From contig JAKCPI010002472.1 in the NCBI GenBank assembly GCA_023213315.1, forward strand, positions 50,327 through 114,326: a stretch of DNA of 64,000 bases, read 5' to 3'. The stretch comes from Euborellia annulipes. Lineage: Eukaryota > Arthropoda > Insecta > Dermaptera > Anisolabididae. Below, piece by piece: positions 32,040 to 42,554 of the stretch (positions are counted from its first letter, which is position 1; the number at the start of each line of letters is the position of its first letter). A model generated the notes under the pieces. The model was given only the letters and a program-made list of their open reading frames with translations. It searched no databases and was not told the DNA's origin. Position numbers and translations under genes: made by a program.

Positions 32040-32105
32040 AAATGCCAATTTTAGCTCGGGTAACTCGTGGTCGCCATCCATATACACAAGTTGTGAGCCT
32101 CTGAG
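32040..32105 (-). mobile_element. Family K retroposon fragment, copy 3
   Basis: AGCTCGGGTAACTCGTGGTCGCCATCCATATACACAAG is the 5' part of family K (minus orientation), truncated. Confidence 0.55.
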
Positions 32106-32802
32106 TGAAAATATCTTCTCTACTAATTGATTTTACGGCACCATCAGTTTATTTATATTTATTTATTTTTTTATTTACATAAAAAGAGAGAGATTGATAA
32201 TTTCAAAAATTATAAAAACAGTAGGCTTTTATATTGATATGTATATAAATTCTCAGTTCAAAGAGCATTTAAAAAAATTAATTCAATAGAGAATTATTTA
32301 TTTAAAAATATATATGTAAACGTCATCGTATAAAGAGTTATTTGTTTTAAACAATAATTTTATTTAGTCTGCGTTTTTAGAAATATATATAAGTAAAATT
32401 GATTAATATTAGATGCGATGTTATTTATATAATATATCCAAAAATAGAAAAAGAACTTATTAGTCGCATTCAAGGAGAAAACCTCCCCTTTATCCTTACC
32501 TAATAAAAAGGGTATTTATGGATATTTTAAATGGAATGATTATGAATATTATATTAAGATGTTTCCAGTGTTTTATTTTTATCATATGCAAATAACATTT
32601 TCATTTCAAAGAATTTAGTAATTTTAAAGACAACTGGAGCGGCTAAGAAGCGGCTTAGAAAGTCATTTTGTGACGCACGATAAATAAAAGCCACCCTTCA
32701 ATGTAATATAATGGATGATGTAAGTCCAAGTGGGATTTCTATAGCGCACCCTTTCACTAAAATACATAACTAATAGGACATACAAAAAGTACGAAATTCT
32801 CT

Positions 32803-33170
32803 GAATAATAGAACGTGGCTGTAGCTGATATGTTTAATGGAAGGAGGATGCAGCCAAATAATTGAGCCTCTATTCAGTAACGAACACTCTTTATTGGGAC
32901 GTTTCGGCTGGGATCAACCTTGGGATTAAGCTTGACCTTCACGCTATCACTTGTTGGTATTTAAGGGAATATAACATTCATTAGACAAAGAATGCAAATA
33001 ACTTGTATTATTGAAAAATGACAACTCTATTTATATATATAAAATTTAAATATGCTCTTTGAAGGCTGAAGATGGCAGGGTTGATCCCAGCCGAAACGTC
33101 CCACCCAATAAAAAGTGTTCGTTACTGAATAGAGGCTCAATTATTTGGCTGCGTCCTCTTTCCATTAAAC
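32803..33170. mobile_element. Hammerhead fold-back retroposon with exact TSD
   Basis: Flanked by GTACGAAATTCTCT (14 bp, 32789-32802 and 33171-33184). The arms contain AATTATTTGGCTGC-type inverted sequence and a 5'-like TGCAGCCAAATAATTGAGCC. Together with the copies at 2729 and 16384, this fixes TSD lengths of 13-14 bp for the family. Confidence 0.8.
33064..33102 (+). ncRNA. Hammerhead-ribozyme-like motif
   Basis: CTGAAGA (33066-33072), T, stem II GGC/GCC plus GGG/CCC, GAA, two-pair stem III, cleavage C, with GG/CC starting stem I. The opposite arm at about 32897 keeps GCCGAAACGTC but has lost CTGAAGA. Confidence 0.6.
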
Positions 33171-33409
33171 GTACGAAATTCTCTCCTGGAGACTAGGCAA
33201 CCAAATTCTAGATTTGTATATTCTTATGGAAATTTTACAATCGTCAATTTCAAAGAATTTTATTTCATTGTCGACAAATAACCAAATTTCAAAACAAGGA
33301 AAATATCGAACCAGTGTCAGTAATTATTATTTAAATATTATACCCTCAGGGGAAAGCAAATATAATAAAAAAAAAAAAACTAAAACTTTTTTTTTTCAAA
33401 GTTTGCTTT

Positions 33410-33990
33410 GGAGATTTTAGGGTCGGTTGCACAGTGGCGTCATTTTAACTTTTATTGGGGTGGCAAACGTTTTTTTCTTAAAGTTTACTTACAAATAGGT
33501 ATCTCAAATTTGGCCAAAATATATTTAATTTAATATATCTTTCCTTAATTTTTTACAGTTTATATAGCCGTAAAAAATTTTGAAATATTTTATTTAGAAT
33601 AATTAGGGTGAGAGAGGGGACCCCTCCCAAATGACGCCTCTGCGGTTGCATCACTTCTAGTTAACTAGCATACTCATCCGACCTAGAGTAAATAAGAACA
33701 TCCTTAAACTTCGAGTTGAAAAAATGAATTTTTTCATATATAATTAGCTATTTAAGGTATAAGGAAAGTTTTGTGAAGTTATAAACTTATCATTTATAAA
33801 AATTATTAAAAATTAAAATATAAAATAATTAATTAAAGTTAATTAATTTTTTAACAAAATTGTAAAAATTTATAAAAAAAAAAATAAATAAACAAGGTAT
33901 GTGTTCTTAATTTCACCCCTTAGTTAAATTAAGCCTTATATCGAACTTTGTGCATTAGTTAGTTAACTACGATCTGGCCACTTATTTAAT
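33410..33990. mobile_element. MITE-like family H, copy 1
   Basis: GGGTCGGTTGCATCACTTCTAGTTAACTA... through AAACAAGGTATG... to GTTAGTTAACTACGATCTGG. A second copy is at 46035-46365. The GGGYCGGTTGC start resembles PIF/Harbinger-like termini, but a matching right end and TSD were not found. It is interrupted by the hAT at 33432-33642. Confidence 0.5.
33432..33642. mobile_element. hAT MITE, family G copy 1
   Basis: CAGTGGCGTCATTTTAACTT to CCCAAATGACGCCTCTG, 211 bp, perfect 8-bp TSD CGGTTGCA (33424-33431 and 33643-33650). Confidence 0.85.
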
Positions 33991-33999
33991 CTTAGGATT

Positions 34000-34336
34000 A
34001 GCACCAAGCTTGTGAACAAATCGGCCAAAAAGTACTAGTACTTTACTGATGTACTTTTTCAGTTTTTTTTTTTTTTGATTTTCTCAAAATTCGCTCCAAC
34101 GATTTTGATTAAAATCAATTATTTTCTAGATGCTCTTTAAAATGTATATTCTCATTTTGCAGCAAACTTAACTCTTGTACTTCATAGGAAAGATGGGAGC
34201 CATGGGACCAGCTATCCTCCGGGGGGCCTGGAAAGTCCCATATTTCCTTAATTTTTCTTGGGGCAGGGAGCTTTCTGGGGGGGGGGCAAGAACCTTCTGG
34301 GGAGGCCGTACCCCCCGGCACCCCCCTAGTTACGTC
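34000..34336 (-). mobile_element. Chimera of family B copy 5 and hAT family F
   Basis: Family B sequence (AAAAAGTACTAGTACTTTAC..., ...CTTCATAGGAAAGATGGGA) passes directly into family F (GCCATGGGACCAGCTATCCT...CCTAGTTACGTCCATG). The join falls in GCCATGG, a word present in both families at this place, so a microhomology-mediated recombination is likely. Confidence 0.6.
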
Positions 34337-34339
34337 CAT

Positions 34340-34748
34340 GATAAAGACCTATACACATAAAGTTAAAAAAAAAAAAGAGTTAATGAATCAGTATTGTCTT
34401 GTTATTAAAATTAATATTTAAATACTCAATTTTCCCTAGATATAATAGTCAAATATATCTGACGCACCCTTTATAAATTTTCCTTGTTATGAAATTTGAT
34501 TATTTAATGAATTAATTCATTTTCTAGAAATGTTAATAACATAATCATTAACACATTAAACACGACGATTATATATTAAAAGGTTTCAATTGCGACTCAA
34601 AAAAAACTTATTATTTATTATTATATAACAATATTTATTTATAGCAAAATTTAAAATATTTTTTTTCAACTACAATATCGTTGTTTTTGCTTTTTCATTA
34701 TTCTCTAAATTTCCTTAATCTGAACTATTTTATCATATTTATACATAG

Positions 34749-34788
<40 letters not shown>

Positions 34789-35500
34789 GAGAAAAACCCT
34801 TATTAAATAATATTATATATAAAATGATGTAATACTGTTAATAAATATGTATTTTTTGTTTTGTAAATAACAAATATTTATTCTAAAGAAGGTGATCGAC
34901 GTTTGACCTGCAATTTAAAAGTTGAATTCCAAAGCGCAATTTATTTCAGATGATAATCACAATTTATCTATTGAAACGAGTGTGAATATTTCAAAATGTA
35001 GCAAAATAACCCATTCAGAGATAAAATGAACTTCCGCCAATTTAATGAAGTTGATTATGATTATGAAAGAAGAAAAAATAATTTATTTTTATATGTAAAT
35101 AAATAGCTTATCCTACCATTAAAAAAATAAAATTATTTAATTAAAAGGTTAACGACTTATAAAAAAAAAATTATTTTGTATGGTAGAGTCTTGATACCAT
35201 TTATTTATTATATAAAAAAATTAGTAGTAGATTAAATGCAATCCTAAATATGCAAATAATAAGATAATTGGCTGAGAAAGAATTTTAGAAAAACATTTTA
35301 ATTAATTGTATAATTAGATATTTTAACAGATAGACCAAAAATATTTATAAATTTATTTATTTATAAATAATTATTATTGTATTTTAAAACATTCAAATCC
35401 ACTAAAACTAGATAGTAAAAATTATTTAATTAATGATTATTCATGTAACTTATGTAAAGAAAATTAATAGAAAGGGTCAAATAGACACTAAAATAAAAAT
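34340..35500. other. AT-rich stretch with a 39-base A-run
   Basis: No gene or named repeat was recognised. A poly(A) of about 39 bases lies at 34751-34789. Confidence 0.45.
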
Positions 35501-35507
35501 AAAAATA

Positions 35508-36225
35508 AAAAATCTGGTGTGACTGGCGCATAGCACACAACTTACTCTTTCCGAATGGTGAGAGAAAGTTGTGCACCAGTACGGTCACACCAGATTTTTT
35601 GTGTCGAGATATATTAAGTTTCCCATAGCACCTTAGTTTCACACTTGCATTTTAAATATTGACTGCTTGAAATAAACTATAGTTTTTTTTTTTAATTTTA
35701 ATCTCATATTTTGATATTTTATACACAATAGAGAATAAATAAAAAAATTTCATAATTGGAAAATTTTTTTTGAAATGTTTAAAAAATTTCCAAAGAACCC
35801 CATTTTGAATCGAAATTAACATGCAAATTCCCATAGGGATTTAACATTAGCTCTATGGAGGGAAGAGCCGGAAAATAAATATGAAAAATGTGAAATACTA
35901 CACCAGTAAAGTGTACTTCAAACAATTTTCAAGAAATATTTTACTGATATACTTTTTAAAGGGCATATAAAAAATATTTGAATTTTAATTTCAAAAGAAA
36001 AATATTTATATTCTGTTACTATGGCAACCATTTCTCCTATCTTTCCTATGAAGTACAAGTGTAAAGTGTGCCTCAAAATATTTCAAGGGCAAAAATAAGA
36101 ATACACATTTTATAGAGCATGTAAAAAATAATTGATTTTTGAATTTTAATCAAAATCGTTGAACCGAATTTTGAGAAAATCGAAAAAAAAACTGAAAAAG
36201 TACATCAGTAAAGTATTTTGGAATT
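35508..36225 (+). mobile_element. Family B element, copy 2 (long form)
   Basis: Begins with the hairpin AATCTGGTGTGACTGGCGCA...CACACCAGATTTTTTG, continues like copy 1 and ends near AAGTACATCAGTAAAGTA. The terminal part carrying GGTAAGAGAAAGTA is missing. Confidence 0.65.
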
Positions 36226-36245
36226 ATAAATAAATGATTGGGAAT

Positions 36246-36464
36246 CAAGGGCGAATACAAGGGGGGGTAATCACCCCCCCCCTCCCCGAGATTTGAGAAA
36301 AATATTAATATAAAATTTTAAAAACTAATACTTAAAAATTTGATTTGTATTTATATTCTGGTAAACAACTACAGAATGCACCTTTAAATTACCGATAATA
36401 AGAAAAAATTGTGTGCTGTGCGACAAGTCACACCTGATTACCCCCTCCTCTGGATCCGCCACTG
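36246..36464 (-). mobile_element. hAT MITE, family D (minus copy)
   Basis: CAAGGGCGAATACAAGGGGG to TGGATCCGCCACTG, 219 bp, perfect 8-bp TSD TTGGGAAT (36238-36245 and 36465-36472). Confidence 0.85.
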
Positions 36465-36879
36465 TTGGGAATGAGTCTTATTTGTACCATATCCTGGATT
36501 TAAATCTTTGTACTCAGGATTTGAAAGTCCATTGACTTAATTCCGTTAGTTTAATCTTCTAATATTAATTGTAAATAAATCACGCTGCTAAGTTGCTAAT
36601 AAGTTGTGTTATCAATTTTAAATGATTATAACAAATTAAAAATGCAAGCTGGGATAAATAAATTTCAAGCACATCTCAAATTTAGATATTAATAATAGAT
36701 CAAAGTCACTTTAAAATATTAAACTTTAAGCCATTTAAGGCAGTGAACTTTTGGAACATGATTTCAAAGCGTCTCATTTTTATTAATTATATAACACCAT
36801 TTATCTATGAATGGATTCGAAAACTCACCTCAGTAAAATATACCCTCAAAAAGATGGGGGTAAATGGAGCGACTAAGCT

Positions 36880-37025
36880 AACTTAAGACGCATTTGAAAT
36901 ATCGATAACGAAAAGCCAGTCTTCCACCCTTAAATGGATGATGTAAGTCAAAGAGGGATTTCTATAGAACGCCATTTCACCAAAACAAAAAGAACGAAAT
37001 TCTCTCCTGGGGACTAGGCAACCAA
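36880..37025. repeat. Repeat family L, uninterrupted copy
   Basis: TGGATGATGTAAGTCAAAGA, GGGATTTCTATAGAACGCC and GAAATTCTCTCCTGGGGACT match 32690-33210 with the fold-back removed. Confidence 0.6.
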
Positions 37026-37168
37026 TCGAACTTTTCTTTTAATAGATCTAGGAAAGGATTCAAAAACTCATTTCAATAAAAAATAGTCTCAGAAATAATT
37101 AAAAGATTAGGGTACAGTTTGTGAATTAAACATTTAAATACAATTTATTAATTTACAATTATGCCAGC

Positions 37169-37676
37169 CAGGGATGAGCAGGATCGTGATTCTTTTGGAT
37201 TTATATTCGAAGTTCCTAACCTATCCAGGATTGTCGGATCTGGATCGAAATTCTTATTTTGGGAATGATGTTGGATCTGGATCGCGACCAAAAACGATTT
37301 AAGTATTTGGATCGAAATCATTTTTGCTCTCTGCATCTAGAATAAATAATCCTTTTCGAAGCATTAGCGATCCTGGATTTTTGCGATTCTTTTCAAAGGA
37401 TTGTCAATTCTTTAGAGTCTTTTATATATCTTTCATCCAAAAGCCTGAAAGTGTGCAAATTCGGTAATTTTATTAGAAACTGGATTGGATTTCCGGATTA
37501 CAAGTCCGGATCGGATTTTCGGATTGCGTATCGGAACAACGGTCCTTTTTCTAAATTGGATTGGATTAGCGGATCGGATCCCCTGGGTTTATTGGAACGA
37601 ATCGCTAATCCTTTTGCAGAAGTCGGCTCGGATCGGCCTAACTGCGCTGATCTGAGGATAGGATTGCCCATCCCTG
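37169..37676. mobile_element. hAT-like element rich in GGATCGGAT words
   Basis: Ends CAGGGATGAGCAGGATCGTG and (inverted) CAGGGATGGGCAATCCTATC. The flanks ATGCCAGC/ATACCCGT do not form a good TSD. The interior repeats GGATCGGAT, GGATTGGAT and GGATCTGGAT about twenty times on both strands. The two overlapping long frames are produced by this repetition. Confidence 0.5.
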
Positions 37677-37825
37677 ATACCCGTGATTGTTTCTGGTACA
37701 AGATTGATTATAGTTTTTGAATTTTAGACCAAATCGTCAAACAATTTTTTTTTCTTTATGTGAAATCTTATTCAACACGAATGAAAAATATGCAAGACGC
37801 TTTTCATAATTATTAGTTAAATTTA

Positions 37826-38123
37826 TTGGGGGCTCCCAGGTCAGGTGTCGGCTTCTACAAAGAAGACCCCTGTTCAAATCCTGGGCGTGCGGGATTTTTT
37901 CATTAAATATAAATATTTATTTAATGTAAACAAATCCTCAATCAAGCACTGGATTGGAATTTTGGATCTCACCACAATAGCCCCCAGGCAACTCTACGAG
38001 GACAGAGATCTGCTGTGACATCCTGTGCTATGGAAGGGACGTAATGGAGGTTCCTCTCAGTGATGTATTTTTCGAAAGGTGTAGGCCACACGCCGGTCCT
38101 GAGCTCAAGCTAGGACATCCTCC
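37826..38123 (+). mobile_element. tRNA-derived SINE, family S1 copy 1
   Basis: GGCTCCCAGGTCAGGTGTCG (A-box side) and CCTGTTCAAATCCTGGG (B-box) form a tRNA-like head. It is followed by AT-rich, then GC-rich body sequence (AGCCCCCAGGCAACTCTACG...). The reverse copy fills 63700-64000. Interrupted at 38124 by a hAT; sequence to about 38640 may be its continuation. Confidence 0.65.
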
Positions 38124-38400
38124 CAGAGGCGTAACTAGCCTTTAGGGCGGAGGGGGCGAAGCTCAACTGGGGCGCCGTTTTTCGATCGACCTTTTTTTTA
38201 GTATTCGAATCTCTCGATCTTTTTTTGTAATTTTTCTCGGGATTTGTGATATAAAATGATTTTATTATGAAATTTCGAAAAAAATATCCGGAGATTTTGG
38301 GAAAAAGCCGAAAATCCGGAGGCGCGAGGGACGCCAAAAGCTTGATCCGCCTGGGGCGGGGGGCGAGCGCCCCCTAAGCCCCCACCTGGATACGCTACTG
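38124..38400. mobile_element. hAT MITE in the S1 SINE
   Basis: CAGAGGCGTAACTAGCCTTT to ACCTGGATACGCTACTG, 277 bp, TSD CATCCTCC/TATCCTCC (7 of 8). The left half resembles the element at 25297 (GGGCGGAGGGGGC, AGCTCAACTGGGGCGCCGTT). Confidence 0.8.
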
Positions 38401-38640
38401 TATCCTCCCTAGCATAGAAGAGGTATAAAAAAAGAAGCCAGGTGGAACCAGAAAAAAGGATTAGTTCACTAGCTAGAAATGAACGCAGGAGGAGGAGTTA
38501 GAGATAGGGAAGGGAAATGATGTAACCTCACGGGGTGCCGGTAGATGGCTACGGCCAGAGGCCGGTTGGGTTTGAGGTGTGTGTCTACGTGCACGTAAGC
38601 ACCTCGGGTAAATAAACTGGGATCCCGATAGGAATTTCAA
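38401..38640. other. GC-richer block of unknown nature
   Basis: GATAGGGAAGGGAAATGATG, CACGGGGTGCCGGTAGATGG and CTACGTGCACGTAAGCACC contrast with the AT-rich surroundings. It follows the S1 SINE and may be its 3' portion. No convincing frame was seen. Confidence 0.35.
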
Positions 38641-39424
38641 ATAATAATAGTTAAATTATTTGTAAAAAAAGTATCATATCATTGATAACACATTTGTTAA
38701 ATCATATTTTATTATACTGTATTAATATTTTCTAAAAATTGACTTTATCCTTGAAAATTTTTAGAATTGGGGAATCCTTCGCAATTAAGTAGTTTATCAG
38801 ATAACATTTTAGGCCAAAGAGCGATATCATTTATGAAATAACCCATTTCACTGATTATCTTTGCTTATTGTTTTCAGATACGTCTTCTTTAATTATATTA
38901 TTTTTATTCAAAGTATTATAGCTACAATGTCTCCATTATATATTAGATAATAAAATAATGGTTTTGTTAACAATAATATGATTACAAACGATTTTTTCAT
39001 CAATTAATCATTAATTTGTTTATTATATTTTAGAAATTAATTTTTGTTTGGTTGTTGGAAAATAGACATACAAACTAATTGATTGAGGATTTAATAATAA
39101 AATTCTTTTCATTGGGGTTGCCTAAAGCCACAGCAACCTATTCCCTGGCAGTTTTGCGACATTTTGATATCTGTTTTTAATTTTTATGTAGGTGTATTAA
39201 TATAGACGTGCACAAAAATGTTTATCAAATATATAATATCCCATAATAGGATGCTGAGTCATCATGCACTAAGCTTGGTTGGTGTCATTACACTGACGCC
39301 GAAATATTTACAAATGCGAAGATACAAAATTTTTTTTTTACTGTTTTATTTAACAAGTTTGTGTATTCAATACCACAAGATAATCATTCTTTGTTCTCGT
39401 GTTCAGGCAATAATAACTCGAGTC
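38641..39424. other. AT-rich stretch without recognised features
   Basis: Nothing recognised. The 102-codon frame at 39218-39526 runs into family B sequence and is not believed. Confidence 0.45.
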
Positions 39425-39805
39425 TTTAATAAAACCTTCGGTAATCGAAAGTTGTGTTCGGTGCTTGTCACACCAGATTTTTTTCGTGTCGCGATATATT
39501 TAGTTTCCGACAGTACTGTACAGTGAGGGACAATATTAAGTCCCACCCATACGTTTTCTACTTGTGATTATTTATTGTTTTTATAAAAGAAAATGAAAGT
39601 CTTTGTGGAAATTCTATAGGTTTGAATCATCAAAGTTTCGATTAAAAAATATACAATATCTTTTTAAAAACAATGAAATAACCACAAGCAGAAAACACAT
39701 GGGTGGGACTTAATATCGTCCCTCACTGTACATTTGAATTTAAGATATAAAATTTATAAACATGAGAAAATATTTGTTACCATGGAAACCATTTCTCCAT
39801 CCAGG

Positions 39806-39839
<34 letters not shown>

Positions 39840-40275
39840 GGAAACATCTCTATCTTTCCTATGAAGAACAAGAGTAAAGTGGTCTTCATAAGATTTCAAT
39901 GACAAAATGAGAATATACATTTTAAAGAGCATCTAAAAAATAATTGGTTTATGAAATTTAATCAAAACCGTTGAAGCGAATTTTGAGAAAATCGAAAAAA
40001 AAAAAAAACTGAAAAAGTGCATCAGTAAAATACTAGTACTTATTGGCCGATTTTGTTGAAAAGATTCGTGTTACGTCTCAGGACGGTACCTAACTTAAAT
40101 ATAAAATTTCAACCTCCTAGCTCTTTTCGTTCTTGTTCACAGACACACAGACAGACCATTTTGCGGAAACCACTTTTTTTGATTCAGGGGACCTCAAAAC
40201 GTGTATATTCATCAAAATCTGGACATCGAATTTTTGATATGAAACCAATACTTTAAATATAAGAAATAAGAAAGT
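39425..40275 (+). mobile_element. Family B element, copy 6
   Basis: TTCGGTAATCGAAAGTTGTG... to CCAATACTTTAAATATAAG. Its GTACGGTACATTG site is filled by the Tc1-like MITE at 39521-39728, and a 30-bp A-run (39807-39836) interrupts it further on. Confidence 0.7.
39521..39728. mobile_element. Tc1/mariner-like palindromic MITE, copy 2
   Basis: CAGTGAGGGACAATATTAAG and its inverse, flanked by TA. Family B copy 9 (52755-52765, GAGTACGGTACATTGAATT) is the empty site, so the TA duplication is directly visible. Confidence 0.85.
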
Positions 40276-40387
40276 AAAAAATTTTTTTTTTTTTTTTTTT
40301 TTGATAAATAAAATCAAATTTAGAAATTAAATAAAGGGTTTGATAATTAAAATATTAATATTAATAAATTTTATTTATATATGTGAG

Positions 40388-40664
40388 CAGTGGCTTTTCA
40401 CTTTTCTTGGGAGGGGCAAATTTTTTTCTTGGGGGGGGGGGGAGGCAAACATTTTTTTTTCTTAAAATTTATTTACAAATATGTACTCAAATTGAGCCAA
40501 AAGATATTTATTAATTGTTTAATTCTCTACAGTTTATATACTCGTAGATATATTTTGAAAGATTTAATCTAGAATAATATAAAATTTTACAAAAGTCAGA
40601 GCCCTTGGGGGATGGGGGGGCAAATGACCCCCCTGCCCTCCCCCCCCCCCAAATGACGCCACTG
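40388..40664. mobile_element. hAT MITE, family G copy 2
   Basis: CAGTGGCTTTTCACTTTTCT to CCCAAATGACGCCACTG, 277 bp, TSD TATGTGAG/TATGTGAA (7 of 8). The interior matches 33432-33642. Confidence 0.8.
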
Positions 40665-40830
40665 TATGTGAAATATCCTACCATAAATGACATTTTTCTT
40701 ATTCAATCAAATTATCCAAGGGAAGTTCAAACCTCCATTCTTATGTCCGTGATGGGCTATGTAAACGAAATTTTTTTGTTGTAGAAACTTGTTTATGTCA
40801 TTTCTCTTTCTCTTTCTATCTTATCTCTAG

Positions 40831-40926
40831 GGCCTAGTGAACTCGGAAGTTCATGGCCGCAGCAACTACTCCCCGCTAAGAGTCCCTGTCCTGCGCCATC
40901 GCATTCCATTTACGCCTACTCCCTAA
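40831..40926 (+). CDS. Possible terminal coding exon with strong 3' splice site
   Basis: A 30-base pyrimidine tract ending TCTTATCTCTAG precedes 31 open codons (GLVNSEVHGRSNYSPLRVP..., ending ...RIPFTPTP) and a TAA at 40924-40926. The frame starts at the first base after AG, and the block is GC-rich against an AT-rich background. The basic, Pro/Arg-rich peptide is not recognised. No matching upstream exon was found, and no AATAAA lies close downstream. Confidence 0.35.
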   Translation, partial: GLVNSEVHGRSNYSPLRVPVLRHRIPFTPTP

Positions 40927-40929
40927 GTT

Positions 40930-41560
40930 TCTAAAATTATCTACTCGGTCTAGTCAAAGTCTCTTCCTAGCGGGTTTAAAATTATAAAATTGCACTTGGG
41001 CATTGTTGTTTTTCAAAAAAAAAAAAAATATTTAAATTTGATTTTATAGATATATTATTTTAGCCAATAGTCCTATTTGCATGATTTCGTGTTGGGCATG
41101 CTAGATTGTTTTTGTTATTAAGTCTAAAGTTCGAATCAATTTTAAATTACATCATAGATCTTTTTTTTTTTTAACATGTTTTGGATAAGTGATGTCTTAG
41201 AGAAAAATTAAATTTCATAGTGTATAGTTATAATAAACAAAAAAAAAACATCAAACATTATTATTGAAAATAGCGGTGATAAATGTCACATTAAAAATTT
41301 TGATAAGAAAAAATTGGCGTCTTAGAATTTAGTCATTGTCGTCTGACTAAAAAGTTTGGAGAGTAATAAATACTTGCTTTCCCTCACCGGAAAATCAATA
41401 AAACTATGTAACTAATTTTCAAAAAATTCCTGTTTCTGGTACGCAAGTACCGGTACGTAGAAAATAGTCGAAACATCGCTTTTGTGGCAGTCACAATAAT
41501 ATTTACTTAAGTGTCAACTTTTGCATTTTTTTCTATTCTATTTTTTCTATTGTTTTCCTC
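40930..41560. other. AT-rich stretch without recognised features
   Basis: Nothing recognised. Confidence 0.4.
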
Positions 41561-41574
41561 GAGCCCGCATAGGC

Positions 41575-41745
41575 CCCCAAATATTTAGATAAAAAAAAAA
41601 TTAATGAAAATTTGTCTGTGAGACGCCCCGGGGCCCTCAGGGCTCAGGTAAAAACGGAAAAATTTAGATAAAAAAAAAACAAAATTTAATAGAAATTTGT
41701 CTGTGGGAGAGTCCAGGGCCCTCGGGGTTAATAGTTTTGTGTATG
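41575..41745 (+). repeat. Tandem duplication of about 75 bp
   Basis: AATATTTAGATAAAAAAAAA...TTTGTCTGTG...GGCCCTCAGGG is followed by a diverged second copy (AAATTTAGATAAAAAAAAA...TTTGTCTGTGG...GGCCCTCGGGG). It is G/C-rich at each unit end, and the downstream GGGCCGGGGGCCGCC suggests a hAT-derived source. Confidence 0.5.
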
Positions 41746-42019
41746 GAGGAGAGGTGGCGTTCAGGGGGGCCGGGGGCCGCCCCCCCCAAAGCCTTCTCCA
41801 AAACAAAAAAATACCTATTGTGTTCCCTAATGATATATTTTTTTTTAAATAAATATTTTATTAACTCTCATAAATTCTAAAATCTAACAAAAAACTTATA
41901 AATAATTGAAAAAATCTCTAATATTTACGAATTTTGTATTAAAATTATTTTTTATTTCAAGAAAAAAAAAATTTTTTTATTTGTTTTTTATTTATAATTA
42001 TTATATTATCTAAAAAAAA

Positions 42020-42110
42020 TTTCTCCACTTTAAGTTTCTTGGTGAAGGGGGGGGGGTTCATAAAACTTTTGGGCCCCCCCCCAAGCAGAAATCCTGGCTA
42101 CGCTACTGGA
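42020..42110 (+). mobile_element. hAT right-end fragment, family I copy 2
   Basis: Same C-run, AAGCAGAAATCCTGG and CTACGCTACTG as 27655-27736. Confidence 0.5.
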
Positions 42111-42169
42111 GGAGAGGGATATTTAAAAATGAGCCCCCCCCCCCCAAAAAAAAATTCAATATAAGTTTA

Positions 42170-42469
42170 GGGAGCGTACAAGTATTACGTAACGCAATTT
42201 TTGAAGATTTTTGACCCCCCCTCCCTCCCCCCATGTAACGCACCGTAACATTTTTCTGGACCCCCCCCCCCTAGACATTACGTAACGCTCAAGTGGCCAT
42301 TTTTATCTAAAAGTCTAAAAGTCACAATTATGTTGTGCAAAGTATCGGAAAATCGCTAAAATACCAGTTACATAACGCGTTGTTCAACCCCCCTCCCCCT
42401 CTTGTAACGCATGGTAACGTTTTACGAGACCCCCCCCCAAATTGCGTTACGTAATACTTGTACGCTCCC
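42170..42469. mobile_element. PIF/Harbinger-like MITE
   Basis: Perfect 32-bp inverted ends (GGGAGCGTACAAGTATTACG..., the reverse at 42438-42469) flanked by TTA on both sides (42167-42169 and 42470-42472). A 3-bp TTA duplication is the PIF/Harbinger signature. The interior has several more TTACGTAACGC-type sub-repeats. Non-coding, 300 bp. Confidence 0.75.
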
Positions 42470-42484
42470 TTACACCTCTGGTAC

Positions 42485-42550
42485 AAAATGTATATAGGCT
42501 CCCTCTTCTAGTGCCGCCCCAGGCCCCCAACTGCCTTGGTACGCCTCTGC
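42485..42550 (+). mobile_element. hAT right-end fragment, family J
   Basis: CTTCTAGTGCCGCCCCAGGC...TTGGTACGCCTCTG recurs at 43498-43550. Confidence 0.45.
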
Positions 42551-42554
42551 CACC

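Larger units (their letters stand above)
32640..33210. repeat. Repeat family L, interrupted copy
   Basis: GGAGCGGCTAAGAAGC..., TGGATGATGTAAGTC..., GGGATTTCTATAG..., then, after the fold-back, GTACGAAATTCTCTCCTGGAGACTAGGCAACC. The uninterrupted equivalent at 36880-37025 reads the same way (AACGAAATTCTCTCCTGGGG), giving an empty site for the insertion. Confidence 0.65.

Noticed and set aside
37451..37720. 89-codon plus and 67-codon minus ORFs
   Set aside because: Generated by the GGATCGGAT repetition, open on both strands for the same reason.
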